From Armatimonadota bacterium (GTDB lineage: Bacteria > Armatimonadota > Fimbriimonadia > Fimbriimonadales > Fimbriimonadaceae), in the NCBI GenBank assembly GCA_016125185.1, contig WGMG01000006.1, positions 248,001 through 312,000 on the forward strand: 64,000 bases of DNA, given 5' to 3'. A program made the translations under genes and the position numbers. Below are positions 17,197 through 26,608 of this stretch, one piece after another. How positions within the stretch are numbered: position 1 is the stretch's first letter; each line of letters starts with the position of its first letter. The notes beneath the pieces were generated by a model. The model had not been told where the DNA came from and ran no database searches. It saw only the letters and a list, made by a program, of their open reading frames with translations.

Positions 17197-18249
17197 ATGA
17201 TGAGGGGATTGCTGATCCTGCCAGTGCTTGGTCTGGCCGGACTTGCCTACTGTTTCGACAATTCGACACCGACGACAAAACTGGAAACCAACAAGGGGTG
17301 GTTTAGCGGCTACTTCCAGGTCCAGTATTTCGCCACCGACCGATCGGGCGCTCAATCGGGAGCGTTCAAAGTCCGACGAGAAAAGTTGGCGTACAACTAC
17401 CTTGCCGATGAGCGAACGATGGGCCGATTCAGCGTGGAATTCGCGTCCGGCTCCAATGAATCGACCGCTCAGGTCCGCGAAGGATACATCCAGTATCGTC
17501 CGAATACGTTCGAGACAAAATCTGGCCCCGCCTTTACGATTGGCGCACAAGACACGCCGATTGGTTACGAGGTGAAATACTCGTCGTCTAACCGGAAGTG
17601 GCCCGAGCAGTCGGCTTACGAAAAGGCCTACTTCGACGGGGAGAGCGGGAAGGGCCTGCTGTACCAAAACGGCAACGAGGACAACTATTGGTACGTCGGA
17701 CTTTGGGATTCTCTGACCGTCAACGATAAGGAGCAGGCCAACTCGTCCACCGCCGGAGAGGTAGGAACTATTGCAGGTATCCGCGCCAAGTCCGGTCCGT
17801 GGGAAGGTGGAATTTCTGGCCTGAATGGCAAGCGGCCTGCCTACTCGTCGGGAAGCACCAACCTGGCGTCCACGGATCGACGGTTCGGGTACCTCGACCT
17901 TCGCTATCACCCTGCGGGTTCGCGACTCGACGTTCGAAGCGAGTACATGGTCGGCAAGGACCGCGTGCCGTTAGCAGCAGTCGCCGCTGGGACCCCGACG
18001 ACCGGTGCCCATGTGAATGTCGACTATATGCTGAACGACTCCGACACGTTTGTCGCTCGGTATGAAACCTTCGACCGAGACAAGGACACGCCCGGAACCA
18101 CGCAGACGTTGTACGGTGCCGCATACGTCCGCGACGTAAGCAAGTACCTCCGGCTAACACTGGCGACCGACTGGAACAAGAATCCGAACAACCCGGCGGG
18201 CCAAACTTCGTACCGAACGTTTACATTCCGCGTTCAGTTCAAGTTTTAG
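17197..18249 (+). CDS. Outer-membrane porin, phosphate-selective porin O/P-like
   Basis: 350 residues with an N-terminal signal peptide ('MMRGLLILPVLGLAGLAYCF') and alternating beta-strand patterns throughout ('GWFSGYFQVQYFATDRSG', 'LAYNYLADERTMGRFSVEFA'). The C-terminus 'RTFTFRVQFKF' ends in Phe, the signal recognised by the BAM complex. The order of strands and the 'KVRREKLAYNY' start fit the OprO/OprP-like family. It should be a diffusion channel in the outer membrane, and is direct evidence that the organism has one. The transported solute is unknown. It is divergent from hslU. Confidence 0.75.
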   Translation: MMRGLLILPVLGLAGLAYCFDNSTPTTKLETNKGWFSGYFQVQYFATDRSGAQSGAFKVRREKLAYNYLADERTMGRFSVEFASGSNESTAQVREGYIQYRPNTFETKSGPAFTIGAQDTPIGYEVKYSSSNRKWPEQSAYEKAYFDGESGKGLLYQNGNEDNYWYVGLWDSLTVNDKEQANSSTAGEVGTIAGIRAKSGPWEGGISGLNGKRPAYSSGSTNLASTDRRFGYLDLRYHPAGSRLDVRSEYMVGKDRVPLAAVAAGTPTTGAHVNVDYMLNDSDTFVARYETFDRDKDTPGTTQTLYGAAYVRDVSKYLRLTLATDWNKNPNNPAGQTSYRTFTFRVQFKF

Positions 18250-18301
18250 TCCCCATGCGGATGGTTGCGGGGCCGCCATCGTACAAACTATTGGAGTACA
18301 T

Positions 18302-19921
18302 ATGGCTACCGCAACCATTTCCGTGACCGATCCCCTCAACTGGCAGTCCGACGGCCGACCCGTGCCCGAGGTCTCCAAAGGGAACAGATATCTGATCGGT
18401 GGCGAAATTCGCGAATGGTCAGGGCAGACCAACGAAGTTCAATCCTGCCTCTTTTTCAACTGGAACGATGGTATCGTTCGACCCAAACTCGGCTATGCGC
18501 CTGTCCTCGACGCCAACGAGGCGCTCGATGCGCTAAAAGCCGCTACTGCTGCCTGGGACAACGGCCAGGGCAAATGGCCAACCATGACGGTCGCCGCCCG
18601 AATCGAAGCCGTCGAAGGCTTCGTCCAGCGCATGAAGGCTGTGCGCGAAGAAGTCGTCGAGCTCATCATGTGGGAGATCGGCAAAAACCTCCCGGACGCG
18701 CAAAAAGAATTCGATCGAACCGTTCAATACATCGAAGACACCATCCAGGCGCTGAAGGATCTCGACCGCAAAAACTCTGGCTTTAGCGTGGAGAAAGGCT
18801 TCCTCGCCCAGATTCGTCGGTCACCGTTTGGTCCAACTTTGTGCATGGGACCTTATAACTATCCGCTCAATGAGACCTTCACGACCCTCTTGCCCGCCAT
18901 CATCATGGGCAACCCGGTCATCTCCAAACTCCCTCGTTTCGGACAGCTTCTCAACACTCCTTTGCTCGAAGCGTTCCGGGATTCGTTCCCGTCCGGCGTT
19001 GTTAACATCATCAATGGTCGAGGCACCGAGATCATCCCACCGATCCTTCAGCAGGGCGGCATTGAGCTTCTTGCATTCATCGGCGGGTCCAAGACGGCCG
19101 ATCAGCTTAAGACGTACCACCCGAAGCCGCACCGTCTGAAGTCGATCCTCTCGCTAGACGCCAAGAACCTGGCCGTCATTCTGCCGGATGCGGACATGAA
19201 GGTCACGATTCCGCAGCTCATCGCCGGAACGCTGGGCTTCAACGGCCAGCGATGCACTGCGCTCAAGATTCTCTTCGTCCACAAGTCGCGCGTCGATGAA
19301 CTGATCGAACAACTGAGCCAAGCCGTCGATGACCTCCAAGCTGGCCTGCCGTGGCGCAAAGGTGTGGCCCTCACGCCACTCGCTGACCTGAAAGCCACAA
19401 CATGGCTTCGCGAACTCATTGACGAAGCCGTCTCGATGGGTGCCAAGGTCGTCAACCCAGGCGGTGGGGAAGTCATCGAGAACTTCATGAAACCCGCGAT
19501 CGTCTATCCGGTAACCCCCGAGATGCGCCTTCACGAGGTCGAGCAGTTCGGGCCGATCATCCCAATCCGCGCTTACGAGGACATTTCCGAAGTGATGGAC
19601 TACGCGGTTGAAACACAATTCGGCCAGCAGGTCTCGCTCTTTGGCTACGACCCCAAGGTTCTTGGCCCGCTGATCGACGCGATGGTGAATCAGGTCTCCC
19701 GCGTGAACCTCAATGTGCAGTGCCAGCGTGGCCCCGACACCTTCCCGTTCACCGGTCGAAAGGCGTCGGCTGAGGGGACGCTCTCGGTCGCCGATGCGCT
19801 CAAGCGCTTCTCGATCCGAACCCTCGTCGCTACCGACTACTCAGAGGCGAATCGCGACCTGATCAACTCGATCATCGCCGCGCGAAGCAGTAACTTCCTG
19901 ACGACGGACTTTCTGTTCTAA
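18302..19921 (+). CDS. gapN: Aldehyde dehydrogenase, probable NADP-dependent glyceraldehyde-3-phosphate dehydrogenase
   Basis: 539 residues of the ALDH superfamily, with a GGAG ribosome-binding site seven bases before the ATG. It has the cofactor segment 'GPYNYPLNETFTTLLPAIIM', catalytic Cys in 'FNGQRCTALK' (about residue 317), and a C-terminal 'PFTGRKASAEGTLSVADALK' plus 'FSIRTLVAT' as in non-phosphorylating GAPDH (GapN). GapN oxidises glyceraldehyde-3-phosphate directly to 3-phosphoglycerate with NADP, bypassing substrate-level phosphorylation and supplying NADPH. Other ALDHs cannot be fully excluded from motifs alone. Confidence 0.85.
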   Translation: MATATISVTDPLNWQSDGRPVPEVSKGNRYLIGGEIREWSGQTNEVQSCLFFNWNDGIVRPKLGYAPVLDANEALDALKAATAAWDNGQGKWPTMTVAARIEAVEGFVQRMKAVREEVVELIMWEIGKNLPDAQKEFDRTVQYIEDTIQALKDLDRKNSGFSVEKGFLAQIRRSPFGPTLCMGPYNYPLNETFTTLLPAIIMGNPVISKLPRFGQLLNTPLLEAFRDSFPSGVVNIINGRGTEIIPPILQQGGIELLAFIGGSKTADQLKTYHPKPHRLKSILSLDAKNLAVILPDADMKVTIPQLIAGTLGFNGQRCTALKILFVHKSRVDELIEQLSQAVDDLQAGLPWRKGVALTPLADLKATTWLRELIDEAVSMGAKVVNPGGGEVIENFMKPAIVYPVTPEMRLHEVEQFGPIIPIRAYEDISEVMDYAVETQFGQQVSLFGYDPKVLGPLIDAMVNQVSRVNLNVQCQRGPDTFPFTGRKASAEGTLSVADALKRFSIRTLVATDYSEANRDLINSIIAARSSNFLTTDFLF

Positions 19922-20059
19922 GGCTAGATTGGAGATTATGCCGGACCACAAAACGTTGGTCCGGCTAGTTCTTATCAGATGTCGCAATGGTTTCGAACCT
20001 AAAGGGATACCTCTCCGAAGAGGTCGGTGACGTACGAACCGGGTCAGGGGTTCGAGGGC

Positions 20060-20884
20060 TCAGTCGCCGCTCGCAACAAACTCTAGCTCTTCCGCCAACC
20101 TTCGCGCATGTGTCATATGCGCTTCTGGAGTCTCGCCCGCATAGCTCCAAACATGCCACTTGCCCTTGTCGTACCGTCGCAAAAGCCGCTGGCCATAGAT
20201 CGTCGACGCCGGACAATCCCCAAAGCGAACATCCTGCATGACCCCGCCCGTCGCTTCCACTAAGGCCCGGGCGACCTCCCATGTTCCCGCGTAGGGCGGT
20301 GTAATCTGCGAGGTCGTCATGATCACGGACGTCTTCCCGGCGATCGCCCGCTCGGCTAGCGGCTTCCAGCAAAGCACATCTGCCGGGTCGGGCTTCCGGG
20401 CCGTACTCTTGGGATCGAGTCCACCATACATCGAGTCGCCCAAGATTACGGTGCGTAAGTGTCCGAGTACATACGGGTCAGCCACCAGGGCTCGCACTGC
20501 TCCATAACCCGCCGAAAAGCTTGAAAAGTTGAGGTCGGAAACCTTTGCGCCCACCGATGATTCGACCGCCTGGACCCAACGCGAGAACACCTTCTTGCCC
20601 AAAAACGGCTTTTCGTACACGCTGGACCCCTGCCCCAAATTGAACACGAGGAGTAGGTCATGGTTTTGCCCACGCTGATACTCGGATACCACGTACCACG
20701 CCGCCGAGTGAAAATGGGTCCAAAGGTGATTCTTCCGCCTTGGCTTCCATCCATCGGGCACGAAGAGGGTCGCCGTGGTTCCGTCGACCGTAATGTCTTG
20801 GGTCTTGCCTCCGGTGATCGCCACTGGCGGACCCAGCACCCGCTCCTTCATGACGACCGGATCCTGCGCAGCGAGCCACACCAT
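20060..20884 (-). CDS. Alpha/beta-hydrolase-like protein
   Basis: 274 residues from the ATG at 20884, which lies 4 bp after the ruvC stop; the longer frame from 20950 overlaps ruvC and is unlikely. 'DLNFSSFSAGYGAVRAL' holds a GxSxG-like nucleophile elbow (SFSAG) in the middle, with strand 'LRTVILGDSMYGG' and a candidate C-terminal His ('EAHMTHARRL'). This suggests an esterase or peptidase-like fold. There is no clear signal peptide. Substrate unknown. It probably shares a transcript with ruvC. Confidence 0.6.
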   Translation of the reverse strand: MVWLAAQDPVVMKERVLGPPVAITGGKTQDITVDGTTATLFVPDGWKPRRKNHLWTHFHSAAWYVVSEYQRGQNHDLLLVFNLGQGSSVYEKPFLGKKVFSRWVQAVESSVGAKVSDLNFSSFSAGYGAVRALVADPYVLGHLRTVILGDSMYGGLDPKSTARKPDPADVLCWKPLAERAIAGKTSVIMTTSQITPPYAGTWEVARALVEATGGVMQDVRFGDCPASTIYGQRLLRRYDKGKWHVWSYAGETPEAHMTHARRLAEELEFVASGD

Positions 20885-20888
20885 GAGC

Positions 20889-21365
20889 CTATTTTGGCAT
20901 GGTCGCCCGGAATGAATGGCAGATAGCGATGGCCAAAGCGTCGGCCACATCGTCCGGTTTCGGGTCTTCCTTCAAGGCTAATAATCGCCGAACCATGAAA
21001 GTGATTTGCTTCTTATCCGCATTGCCGTTTCCGACAACCGCTTGCTTCACTTCGGGCGGTGAGTACTCCGACCATTGCATTCCTGTGTCTGCGGCCGCCA
21101 AAAGAACCGTTCCCAGCGCCTTTGCGACGTCCATTCCCGTCGTCACATTCTTTGTAAACAGCAGCCGTTCGGTCGCCATCGCGTCGGGATGATGCTTCTC
21201 GATCAGTTCTAAGACGCCATCGTGAATCATTTTCAATCGCTCGGGCAAGGCGATCTTAGGCGTCTTGATCAGCCCGTAGTCGATGCATTCGATCTTCGAC
21301 CCAACCCGCCGCACCACGCCGAATCCGACGCGCTCTAGGCCAGGGTCAATTCCGAGTGTTAGCAT
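20889..21365 (-). CDS. ruvC: Crossover junction endodeoxyribonuclease RuvC
   Basis: 158 residues starting 'MLTLGIDPGLERVGFGVV', with the first catalytic Asp in IDPG. The second acidic site lies in 'MATERLLFTKN' and the last pair in 'PKPDDVADALAIAICH'. 'VGNGNADKKQI' is also a RuvC landmark. It resolves Holliday junctions during homologous recombination together with RuvAB, which are not in this window. Length matches the family. Confidence 0.93.
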   Translation of the reverse strand: MLTLGIDPGLERVGFGVVRRVGSKIECIDYGLIKTPKIALPERLKMIHDGVLELIEKHHPDAMATERLLFTKNVTTGMDVAKALGTVLLAAADTGMQWSEYSPPEVKQAVVGNGNADKKQITFMVRRLLALKEDPKPDDVADALAIAICHSFRATMPK

Positions 21366-21494
21366 ATGTCATTCGTTGCCTCAGCCATTTCGTGGCTCGA
21401 CAGCCCCAGTTCGGCAATTCTGCCTTTCATTGAACCCTACTGCACAAGTAGGAAAGCGCCCTCAATAGACCGATTTGGCCGGACGTCAAAGCAG

Positions 21495-21524
21495 TTGTGG
21501 GGCAAACCAATGTTTGCCCCACAA
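21495..21524. terminator. Strong hairpin, probable terminator of the 21540-22415 gene
   Basis: A perfect 13-bp stem TTGTGGGGCAAAC / GTTTGCCCCACAA with a 4-base loop lies 15 bp beyond the stop of the minus-strand propeller lipoprotein gene. No long T-tract follows on either strand, so it may act as a pausing or processing hairpin instead of a classical intrinsic terminator. Confidence 0.6.
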
Positions 21525-21539
21525 TTCCTTAACAAGTGC

Positions 21540-22415
21540 CTAGCGAGCCCAGCTGGCGTCGACTTCCGTTGCCGTATCGGTGGTCACGCGGGCGGCACCA
21601 GTTCCGTCAAGGTTCACCGTGTACAGCTTGTCATCGTTAGCGTCCGTGTAGATGATTTTCGTGCCATCATAGGAAAAATCCGGATATCGTCCATCGATCA
21701 CGTGGGTCGAGCCCGTTCCGTTGGCGTTCATGACGTAGATTCCGCTGTTCAACGTGTAAAGGATCTTGCTCCCGTTGGGCGACCACTGGGCGTAGAATTC
21801 GTCACCAGCCGTGGTTCCCAGTGAAGTCTGATTGGTTCCGTCCGCATTCATGACGAAAATGTCCTCGCTACCATCCCTTGTGCTGATGAAGAGGATTTTG
21901 GTGCCATCTGGAGACCAACGCGCATGGGTGTTGTCTCCCGATGTCGTGAGTCTCACGATATTCGATCCATCCACATTCATGGAGTAAATGTCATCAGCAA
22001 TCGTGCCCGGGTTTGCCAGGTCGCTGTCAAATGCAATCTTTGCACCGTTTGGCGAAATGCTCGGATAGAAGCCGTAAGCGGTTCCCAAATCAAAATACTG
22101 ATTGTTGGTTCCGTCCGAATTGATGATGGCAATTCTATGGGGCGCAGAACTGATTTCGGCGTAAACAACCTTGCTTCCATCGTGCGACCAGGCCGGACGT
22201 TCAGCACCGCCGGTGAAGGTCAGCCGAAGTCGATCGGTACCATCAGGATTCATCGTGTAAATGTCTTCGCTTGGACCTTCGGCACGCGTGTACACGATCT
22301 TCGCTGCCGTTCCGCTGGTCGCGCCGCCGCCACCGCCACAAGCCGCAATTGTCAAAACAAGACTACCGAACGCAAGCATTTGCCCCCATCGAGGGCGATT
22401 CTCTTTCTTAACCAT
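21540..22415 (-). CDS. TolB-like beta-propeller lipoprotein
   Basis: The ATG at 22415 follows a GGGG-type ribosome-binding site and gives a lipoprotein signal peptide ('MLAFGSLVLTIAACGGGGG'). The mature 270 residues are tandem PD40/WD40-like TolB repeats: 'SHDGSKVVYAE', 'SPNGAKIAFDS', 'SPDGTKILFIS', 'SPNGSKILYTL' and 'SYDGTKIIYTD', each near a repeated 'MNADGT'-type turn. This yields a roughly six-bladed propeller. It is probably a periplasmic or surface binding protein; no Pal/Tol genes are nearby. Confidence 0.85.
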   Translation of the reverse strand: MVKKENRPRWGQMLAFGSLVLTIAACGGGGGATSGTAAKIVYTRAEGPSEDIYTMNPDGTDRLRLTFTGGAERPAWSHDGSKVVYAEISSAPHRIAIINSDGTNNQYFDLGTAYGFYPSISPNGAKIAFDSDLANPGTIADDIYSMNVDGSNIVRLTTSGDNTHARWSPDGTKILFISTRDGSEDIFVMNADGTNQTSLGTTAGDEFYAQWSPNGSKILYTLNSGIYVMNANGTGSTHVIDGRYPDFSYDGTKIIYTDANDDKLYTVNLDGTGAARVTTDTATEVDASWAR

Positions 22416-22507
22416 AAAAAAGACCCCACCGCACTTCAATGTGAAAAGCGGTTTCGGAATTATACAGGACCAAGCAACTTTGCTGGACAATATGGTAGGT
22501 AAATTCC

Positions 22508-24331
22508 CTAAATCCGCTTAAAGAGCCGCAAAAGGTCGTCGTGCGTTAGGGTCGCCGTGATCGGACGGCCATGCGGGCAGTGATAAGGGTTCTCGGTCGT
22601 CGCCAAATCGATCATCAGTTTCTCCATCTCGGCATGGCTCAGCACGTCGCCCGACTTCACCGCCATCTTGCACGAAGACATGATCCAAATCTGCTCTCGC
22701 GTTGGCACCAACTTACGAGTCACTGAAGACTCGACCATCTCGTCGATGAGGTCCTTCAGGTGCTTGATCGGGTCTTTGCTCCGAAGCGCTGCCGGCACAG
22801 CGCGAACCACATAAGCGTCCCCACCGAACGATTCGAGATCGAAGCCCACCGATCGAATCTCATCCAACTTTTCTTCCAGCAAGAGCGCCGCCCGACGATC
22901 CAAATGCAGCGTCTGCGGCATCAAAAGGTTCTGTTTCTCGATCAGTGAGGATCGCTTCAATCCACAAAGATATTCATAGAGAATGCGCTCATGCGCCACA
23001 TGTTGGTCCACGATCACCAGTCCGTGCCGCGTTTCCGCGATGATAAATGTCTTCATCGCTTGCCCGATGATCCTTAGATCGTCGAGCAACTGAATATAGG
23101 GCATCGCTTCCTGCGCAAGCGCTGGGTTTGCCGCCAGGTTGCTCGGCACAAACTGGTCGAAGTCGATCTTCGGTTGCGCTAGCTCGGGAGCCGTAACCGC
23201 CGCCTGTCCGCCCAGTGGCGACTGCGCAAAGAAGGAAAGTTCGGAAGACGAAGCAAATGGTGGCGCTTGGACCTGCCTCAGGGCTTGGTTGGCGAGGGCA
23301 ATTTGCGCCGCACTCGGCATCATTCCGTGGGCTAGCAAGGCCTCTCGGATGCAAACTCGCAGTCCTTCGAATGCCGCTCCCTCATGTTGGAACTTCACCT
23401 CGCTCTTCGTAGGCGACACATTGACGTCGATCCGCGAAGGCTCGATTTCGATGTTCAGCGCCACGAGCGGGAACCGCCGCTCCGGCGTCAAATCCCGGAA
23501 AGCCTGATCCAACGCTACCGTCAGCGTCCGGCTCTTCATCGGCCGCCCGTTCACATATAGATACTGCAAGTTTCGCGTCGGCTTAGTGATATGCGGCGGC
23601 GACACAAAACCCTGAATCCGAATCCCACCGAGCACCGCGTCGACCGGGACCAGCGACCGCGCAGTATCGCGACCCCACACGTCGGAAATCGCCTCCAACT
23701 GCTCGCCGCTCCCACTCGTTTGGATCACCTTCTGCCCGTTATGCGTGAGGTAGAAAGCGACTCCCGGATTGGCGATGGCGTATTTCATCACGAAGTCCAC
23801 GGCTTGCCCCACCTCCGTGGTGTCGCTCTTCAAAAACTTGAGCCGCGCCGGCGTATTGTAGAACAGGTCCTCTACCCGAATTTCGGTCCCTTGCGGACCA
23901 GCGACGGCGGTATCCGGCAGGACGTCGCCACCCTCGACACGAACAACGGTCCGCATGCCGTCCTCGATCGCCGTCGATATCGTCATTCGCGACACTGAGC
24001 CAATCGACGGAATCGCTTCTCCCCGAAAACCGAGTGACCGAACCTCAATCAGGTCGTCCAATCCGCGAATTTTCGAGGTCGCATGGCGCAACAGGCACAT
24101 GCGCGCCTCCTCCGAGGTCATTCCGCATCCGTTGTCGCTGACCCGGATCAGATCTCGACCGGCCCCGACTAACTCGATCTCGATGCGTGTTGCCCCCGCA
24201 TCCAACGAGTTCTCCACCAACTCCTTGACCACCGCCGCCGGGCGCTCCACAACTTCGCCCGCCGCGATTTGGTTGATCGTGTTCGGATCGAGGAGCTGAA
24301 TTCGAGAAGGAGACAGGGAAGGAATAACCAT
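22508..24331 (-). CDS. mutL: DNA mismatch repair protein MutL
   Basis: 607 residues from the ATG at 24331 (the open frame extends 103 codons upstream without family similarity). The GHKL ATPase region has 'INQIAAGEVVERPAAVVKEL', 'DNGCGM', 'GFRGEAIPSIGSV' and 'GTEIRVEDLFYNTPARLKF'. The C-terminal domain has 'DQHVAHERILYE', matching the metal-binding endonuclease motif DQHAX2EX4E except Ala to Val, plus 'SCKMAVKSGD' and 'CPHGRP'. This suggests a nicking MutL, as found in bacteria without MutH. It couples MutS recognition to strand incision. Divergent from the TlpA-like gene. Confidence 0.95.
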   Translation of the reverse strand: MVIPSLSPSRIQLLDPNTINQIAAGEVVERPAAVVKELVENSLDAGATRIEIELVGAGRDLIRVSDNGCGMTSEEARMCLLRHATSKIRGLDDLIEVRSLGFRGEAIPSIGSVSRMTISTAIEDGMRTVVRVEGGDVLPDTAVAGPQGTEIRVEDLFYNTPARLKFLKSDTTEVGQAVDFVMKYAIANPGVAFYLTHNGQKVIQTSGSGEQLEAISDVWGRDTARSLVPVDAVLGGIRIQGFVSPPHITKPTRNLQYLYVNGRPMKSRTLTVALDQAFRDLTPERRFPLVALNIEIEPSRIDVNVSPTKSEVKFQHEGAAFEGLRVCIREALLAHGMMPSAAQIALANQALRQVQAPPFASSSELSFFAQSPLGGQAAVTAPELAQPKIDFDQFVPSNLAANPALAQEAMPYIQLLDDLRIIGQAMKTFIIAETRHGLVIVDQHVAHERILYEYLCGLKRSSLIEKQNLLMPQTLHLDRRAALLLEEKLDEIRSVGFDLESFGGDAYVVRAVPAALRSKDPIKHLKDLIDEMVESSVTRKLVPTREQIWIMSSCKMAVKSGDVLSHAEMEKLMIDLATTENPYHCPHGRPITATLTHDDLLRLFKRI

Positions 24332-24428
24332 TATTGTGAAGGACTGTTTCCTCGCCGACGGCAGGAAAACAATAAAACAGACGATTCCCGACACGAATCC
24401 ATCGCAAAATTCCGTATGATAGGGAATC

Positions 24429-25523
24429 ATGCGTATCCGGACCGCATTAGCAATTCTTTCCGCCGCAGCGATTTCATCTTTCGCCGCCGCGCAGTCGTCC
24501 CTCCCACCTGCTCTCCACGTTGGAGACGATGCTCCGAAGCTCCCCATCATCGGAGTCGTAAAGGGCAACCACACTCCCGATTCCCTCACTGGAAAGACCA
24601 CGGTGGTCGAGTTCTGGGCCACTTGGTGCGGCCCCTGCATCGCTTCGATGCCCCACCTAAGCGACCTCGCCGACCACTACAAAGGCAAGGTGGACTTCTA
24701 CAGCGTCAACACGTGGGACTACAATGGCAAAACCCCGGGCGAAAAGGAAGAGGTCGAAAGCCACAAGACCCGCGTCAACGATTGGGTCACCAAAAACACG
24801 GCCAAGATGCGATACAACATCGTCCTCGATGACCAAAAGGACACGATTTCCACTTCTTGGATGTTCGCCGCTGGTCGATATGGCATCCCCTGCGCCTTCA
24901 TCATCAACGACGAAGGCAAAATCGCCTGGGTCGGTCACCCCATGCAGATGGAGAAGCCGCTCGAAGAGATCTCGGCTCACACGTGGGACATCAAGGCGTT
25001 TATGGCGACCGCTAACCCCGAGATCGACAAGGCCCGCGAGGACCGGCAGGTTCAACTGAATATTTCTGCCGCTGTGAAGGCCAACGACAAGGCAACCCTC
25101 GATTCGATCATCAACGAGTCGAAGACGAAGGATAACACCATTTCGATGGTCATCAGCATGTCGTCGCGGTCCAACCCGACGCTCGCGCTCGATTACGTGA
25201 AGCAGTACTTCGGCAAGGAAGGCGAAACGGGAACCCCTCAGTGGGCTCAAACCTTCATGATGCTCGCAATGAGCGTCAAGGAGGATGCCGACAAGGCTGC
25301 TCTCGCCAAATTCTCCGAGACCAACGCCAACGCAGCAAAGCCGGCTACCGCCGCCTTGATCTACACCTACCACGCACGAGTTCTCAACTCGACGGGCGAT
25401 AAGGCCGCCGCGATGGTTTGGATCGACAAAGCCAAGGCCGCCGTCGATACCTTCGAGCCGAGCAACCAAAAAGACGCGATCAAGACCTTTATCGATTCGA
25501 CCGCCAAGTCGTTCAAGTCGTAA
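24429..25523 (+). CDS. Secreted TlpA-family thioredoxin with helical C-terminal extension
   Basis: 364 residues with signal peptide ('MRIRTALAILSAAAISSFAA'). Residues about 30-180 form a TlpA/ResA-like thioredoxin with active site 'FWATWCGPCIASMP' and 'GIPCAFIINDEGKIAWVG', where Ile-Pro is the cis-proline. The C-terminal half is helical and TPR-like ('ANDKATLDSIINES', 'WIDKAKAAVDTFE'). It is probably a periplasmic thiol reductase. Transcription ends at a good hairpin (25541). Confidence 0.88.
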   Translation: MRIRTALAILSAAAISSFAAAQSSLPPALHVGDDAPKLPIIGVVKGNHTPDSLTGKTTVVEFWATWCGPCIASMPHLSDLADHYKGKVDFYSVNTWDYNGKTPGEKEEVESHKTRVNDWVTKNTAKMRYNIVLDDQKDTISTSWMFAAGRYGIPCAFIINDEGKIAWVGHPMQMEKPLEEISAHTWDIKAFMATANPEIDKAREDRQVQLNISAAVKANDKATLDSIINESKTKDNTISMVISMSSRSNPTLALDYVKQYFGKEGETGTPQWAQTFMMLAMSVKEDADKAALAKFSETNANAAKPATAALIYTYHARVLNSTGDKAAAMVWIDKAKAAVDTFEPSNQKDAIKTFIDSTAKSFKS

Positions 25524-25540
25524 CTCGCGACGAAAGACAC

Positions 25541-25583
25541 AAGCCTTCCCGCTTCTCGTTGAGAGACTTGGGGAGGCTTTTTG
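25541..25583 (+). terminator. Rho-independent terminator after the TlpA-like gene
   Basis: AAGCCTTCCC at 25541-25550 pairs with GGGGAGGCTT about 20 bases later, and the stem is followed by a run of five T's. It lies 18 bp after the stop codon of the 24429-25523 gene and separates it from motA. Confidence 0.8.
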
Positions 25584-25706
25584 TTGACGCAGGTGCTGAC
25601 ACGACGGTGGAAAACTATCGGCCCCAAAACCCAGAACCCGGTAAATTTACCACCTGTCATTTTCTACTGCTTATGGAACAGAAGACCCGAGGGTACTTGG
25701 GTCTAA

Positions 25707-26564
25707 ATGTTTACGATCATTGGAGTCGTCATTGTTCTTGTTGCGGTTATTGTGGGCTACATCATGCACCACGGCAACATTGGCGTGCTCATCCAGATCA
25801 ACGAAATCATCATCCTGGTCGGTGCCGGTTTCGGTTCACTGATGGCTGGCCATGGGATGGCTGGCGTCCAGGGTGCGATCAAGGGCACCCTCGGCATCTT
25901 GAAGCCGGACCCCTATACGAAGCAGGCCTTTACCGACCTGCTGAAGATGATGTACCAACTCTTCAATGTCGCACGAAAAGAGGGGTTGCTCGGCCTCGAA
26001 AAGCACATCGAAGATCCGTCGAAATCCGATATTCTCGGTAAGTACCCGACATTCATCAATAACCATCACGCATCCGACTTCTTCTGTGACACCCTCAAAG
26101 TCATCCTGTCGGGTTCGGTGGGGCCGCATGACCTCAGCGAAATGATGGAGCTCGACCTCGAAGTCGCCCATCACGCTGCGATGCTTCCGTCCCAGGCCAT
26201 CCAGACGACCTCGGACGCTATGCCTGGCTTCGGAATCGTTGCCGCGGTTCTCGGCGTTATCATCACGATGGGCAAGATCGGTGGCGAAGCCGCCGCCATC
26301 GGCGAGTCGGTCGCTGCCGCTCTGGTCGGAACGTTCATGGGAATCTTGATCGCGTACGGCATCCTGTCTCCTCTGTCTAAGGCGATGGAGCTTCGACTGG
26401 CTAGCGAAGGCGCCTATATGAACTGCATCCGCCATGCGCTTTTCAGCTTCGCCCGCGGCGAAGCCCCGATCACCTGTGTCGAATTCGCTCGTCGAAACAT
26501 CGACCCAGCCGTCCGCCCCGGCTTCACCGAAATGGAGAACGCTGTGAAGGAAAAAGCGGCGTGA
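25707..26564 (+). CDS. motA: Flagellar motor stator protein MotA
   Basis: 285 residues with four hydrophobic helices in the MotA arrangement: 'MFTIIGVVIVLVAVIVGYIM', 'IILVGAGFGSLMAG', 'MPGFGIVAAVLGVIITMGKI' (conserved Pro-Gly) and 'GTFMGILIAYGILSPLS'. The cytoplasmic loop keeps the charged stretch 'LFNVARKEGLLGLE', which contacts FliG in known motors. With MotB it forms the ion-driven stator. The motB gene follows, but only after a 471-bp interruption holding an antisense pseudogene, although the two are normally adjacent. Confidence 0.95.
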   Translation: MFTIIGVVIVLVAVIVGYIMHHGNIGVLIQINEIIILVGAGFGSLMAGHGMAGVQGAIKGTLGILKPDPYTKQAFTDLLKMMYQLFNVARKEGLLGLEKHIEDPSKSDILGKYPTFINNHHASDFFCDTLKVILSGSVGPHDLSEMMELDLEVAHHAAMLPSQAIQTTSDAMPGFGIVAAVLGVIITMGKIGGEAAAIGESVAAALVGTFMGILIAYGILSPLSKAMELRLASEGAYMNCIRHALFSFARGEAPITCVEFARRNIDPAVRPGFTEMENAVKEKAA

Positions 26565-26569
26565 TAAAG

Positions 26570-26594
26570 AGCCTCAAGCCTCAAGCCTCTAGCC
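26570..26594 (+). repeat. Left heptanucleotide array / inverted terminal repeat
   Basis: Heptads AGCCTCA, AGCCTCA, AGCCTCT, AGCCTTA begin at 26570, five bases after the motA stop. The 25 bases at 26570-26594 match the reverse complement of 27008-27032 at 21 of 25 positions, by hand alignment. Confidence 0.75.
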
Positions 26595-26608
26595 TTAAGC
26601 GGTTGGAG

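Noticed and set aside
17155-17910. 251-codon open frame on the minus strand
   Set aside because: Antisense to the porin gene, which has a signal peptide and C-terminal Phe; no motif in the shadow frame.
20885-20950. 22-codon upstream extension of the alpha/beta-hydrolase-like gene
   Set aside because: It lies inside the conserved end of ruvC; the ATG at 20884 directly after the ruvC stop is the natural start.
24332-24640. 103-codon N-terminal extension of MutL
   Set aside because: MutL homology begins at the ATG at 24331; the extension overlaps the start of the divergent TlpA-like gene.
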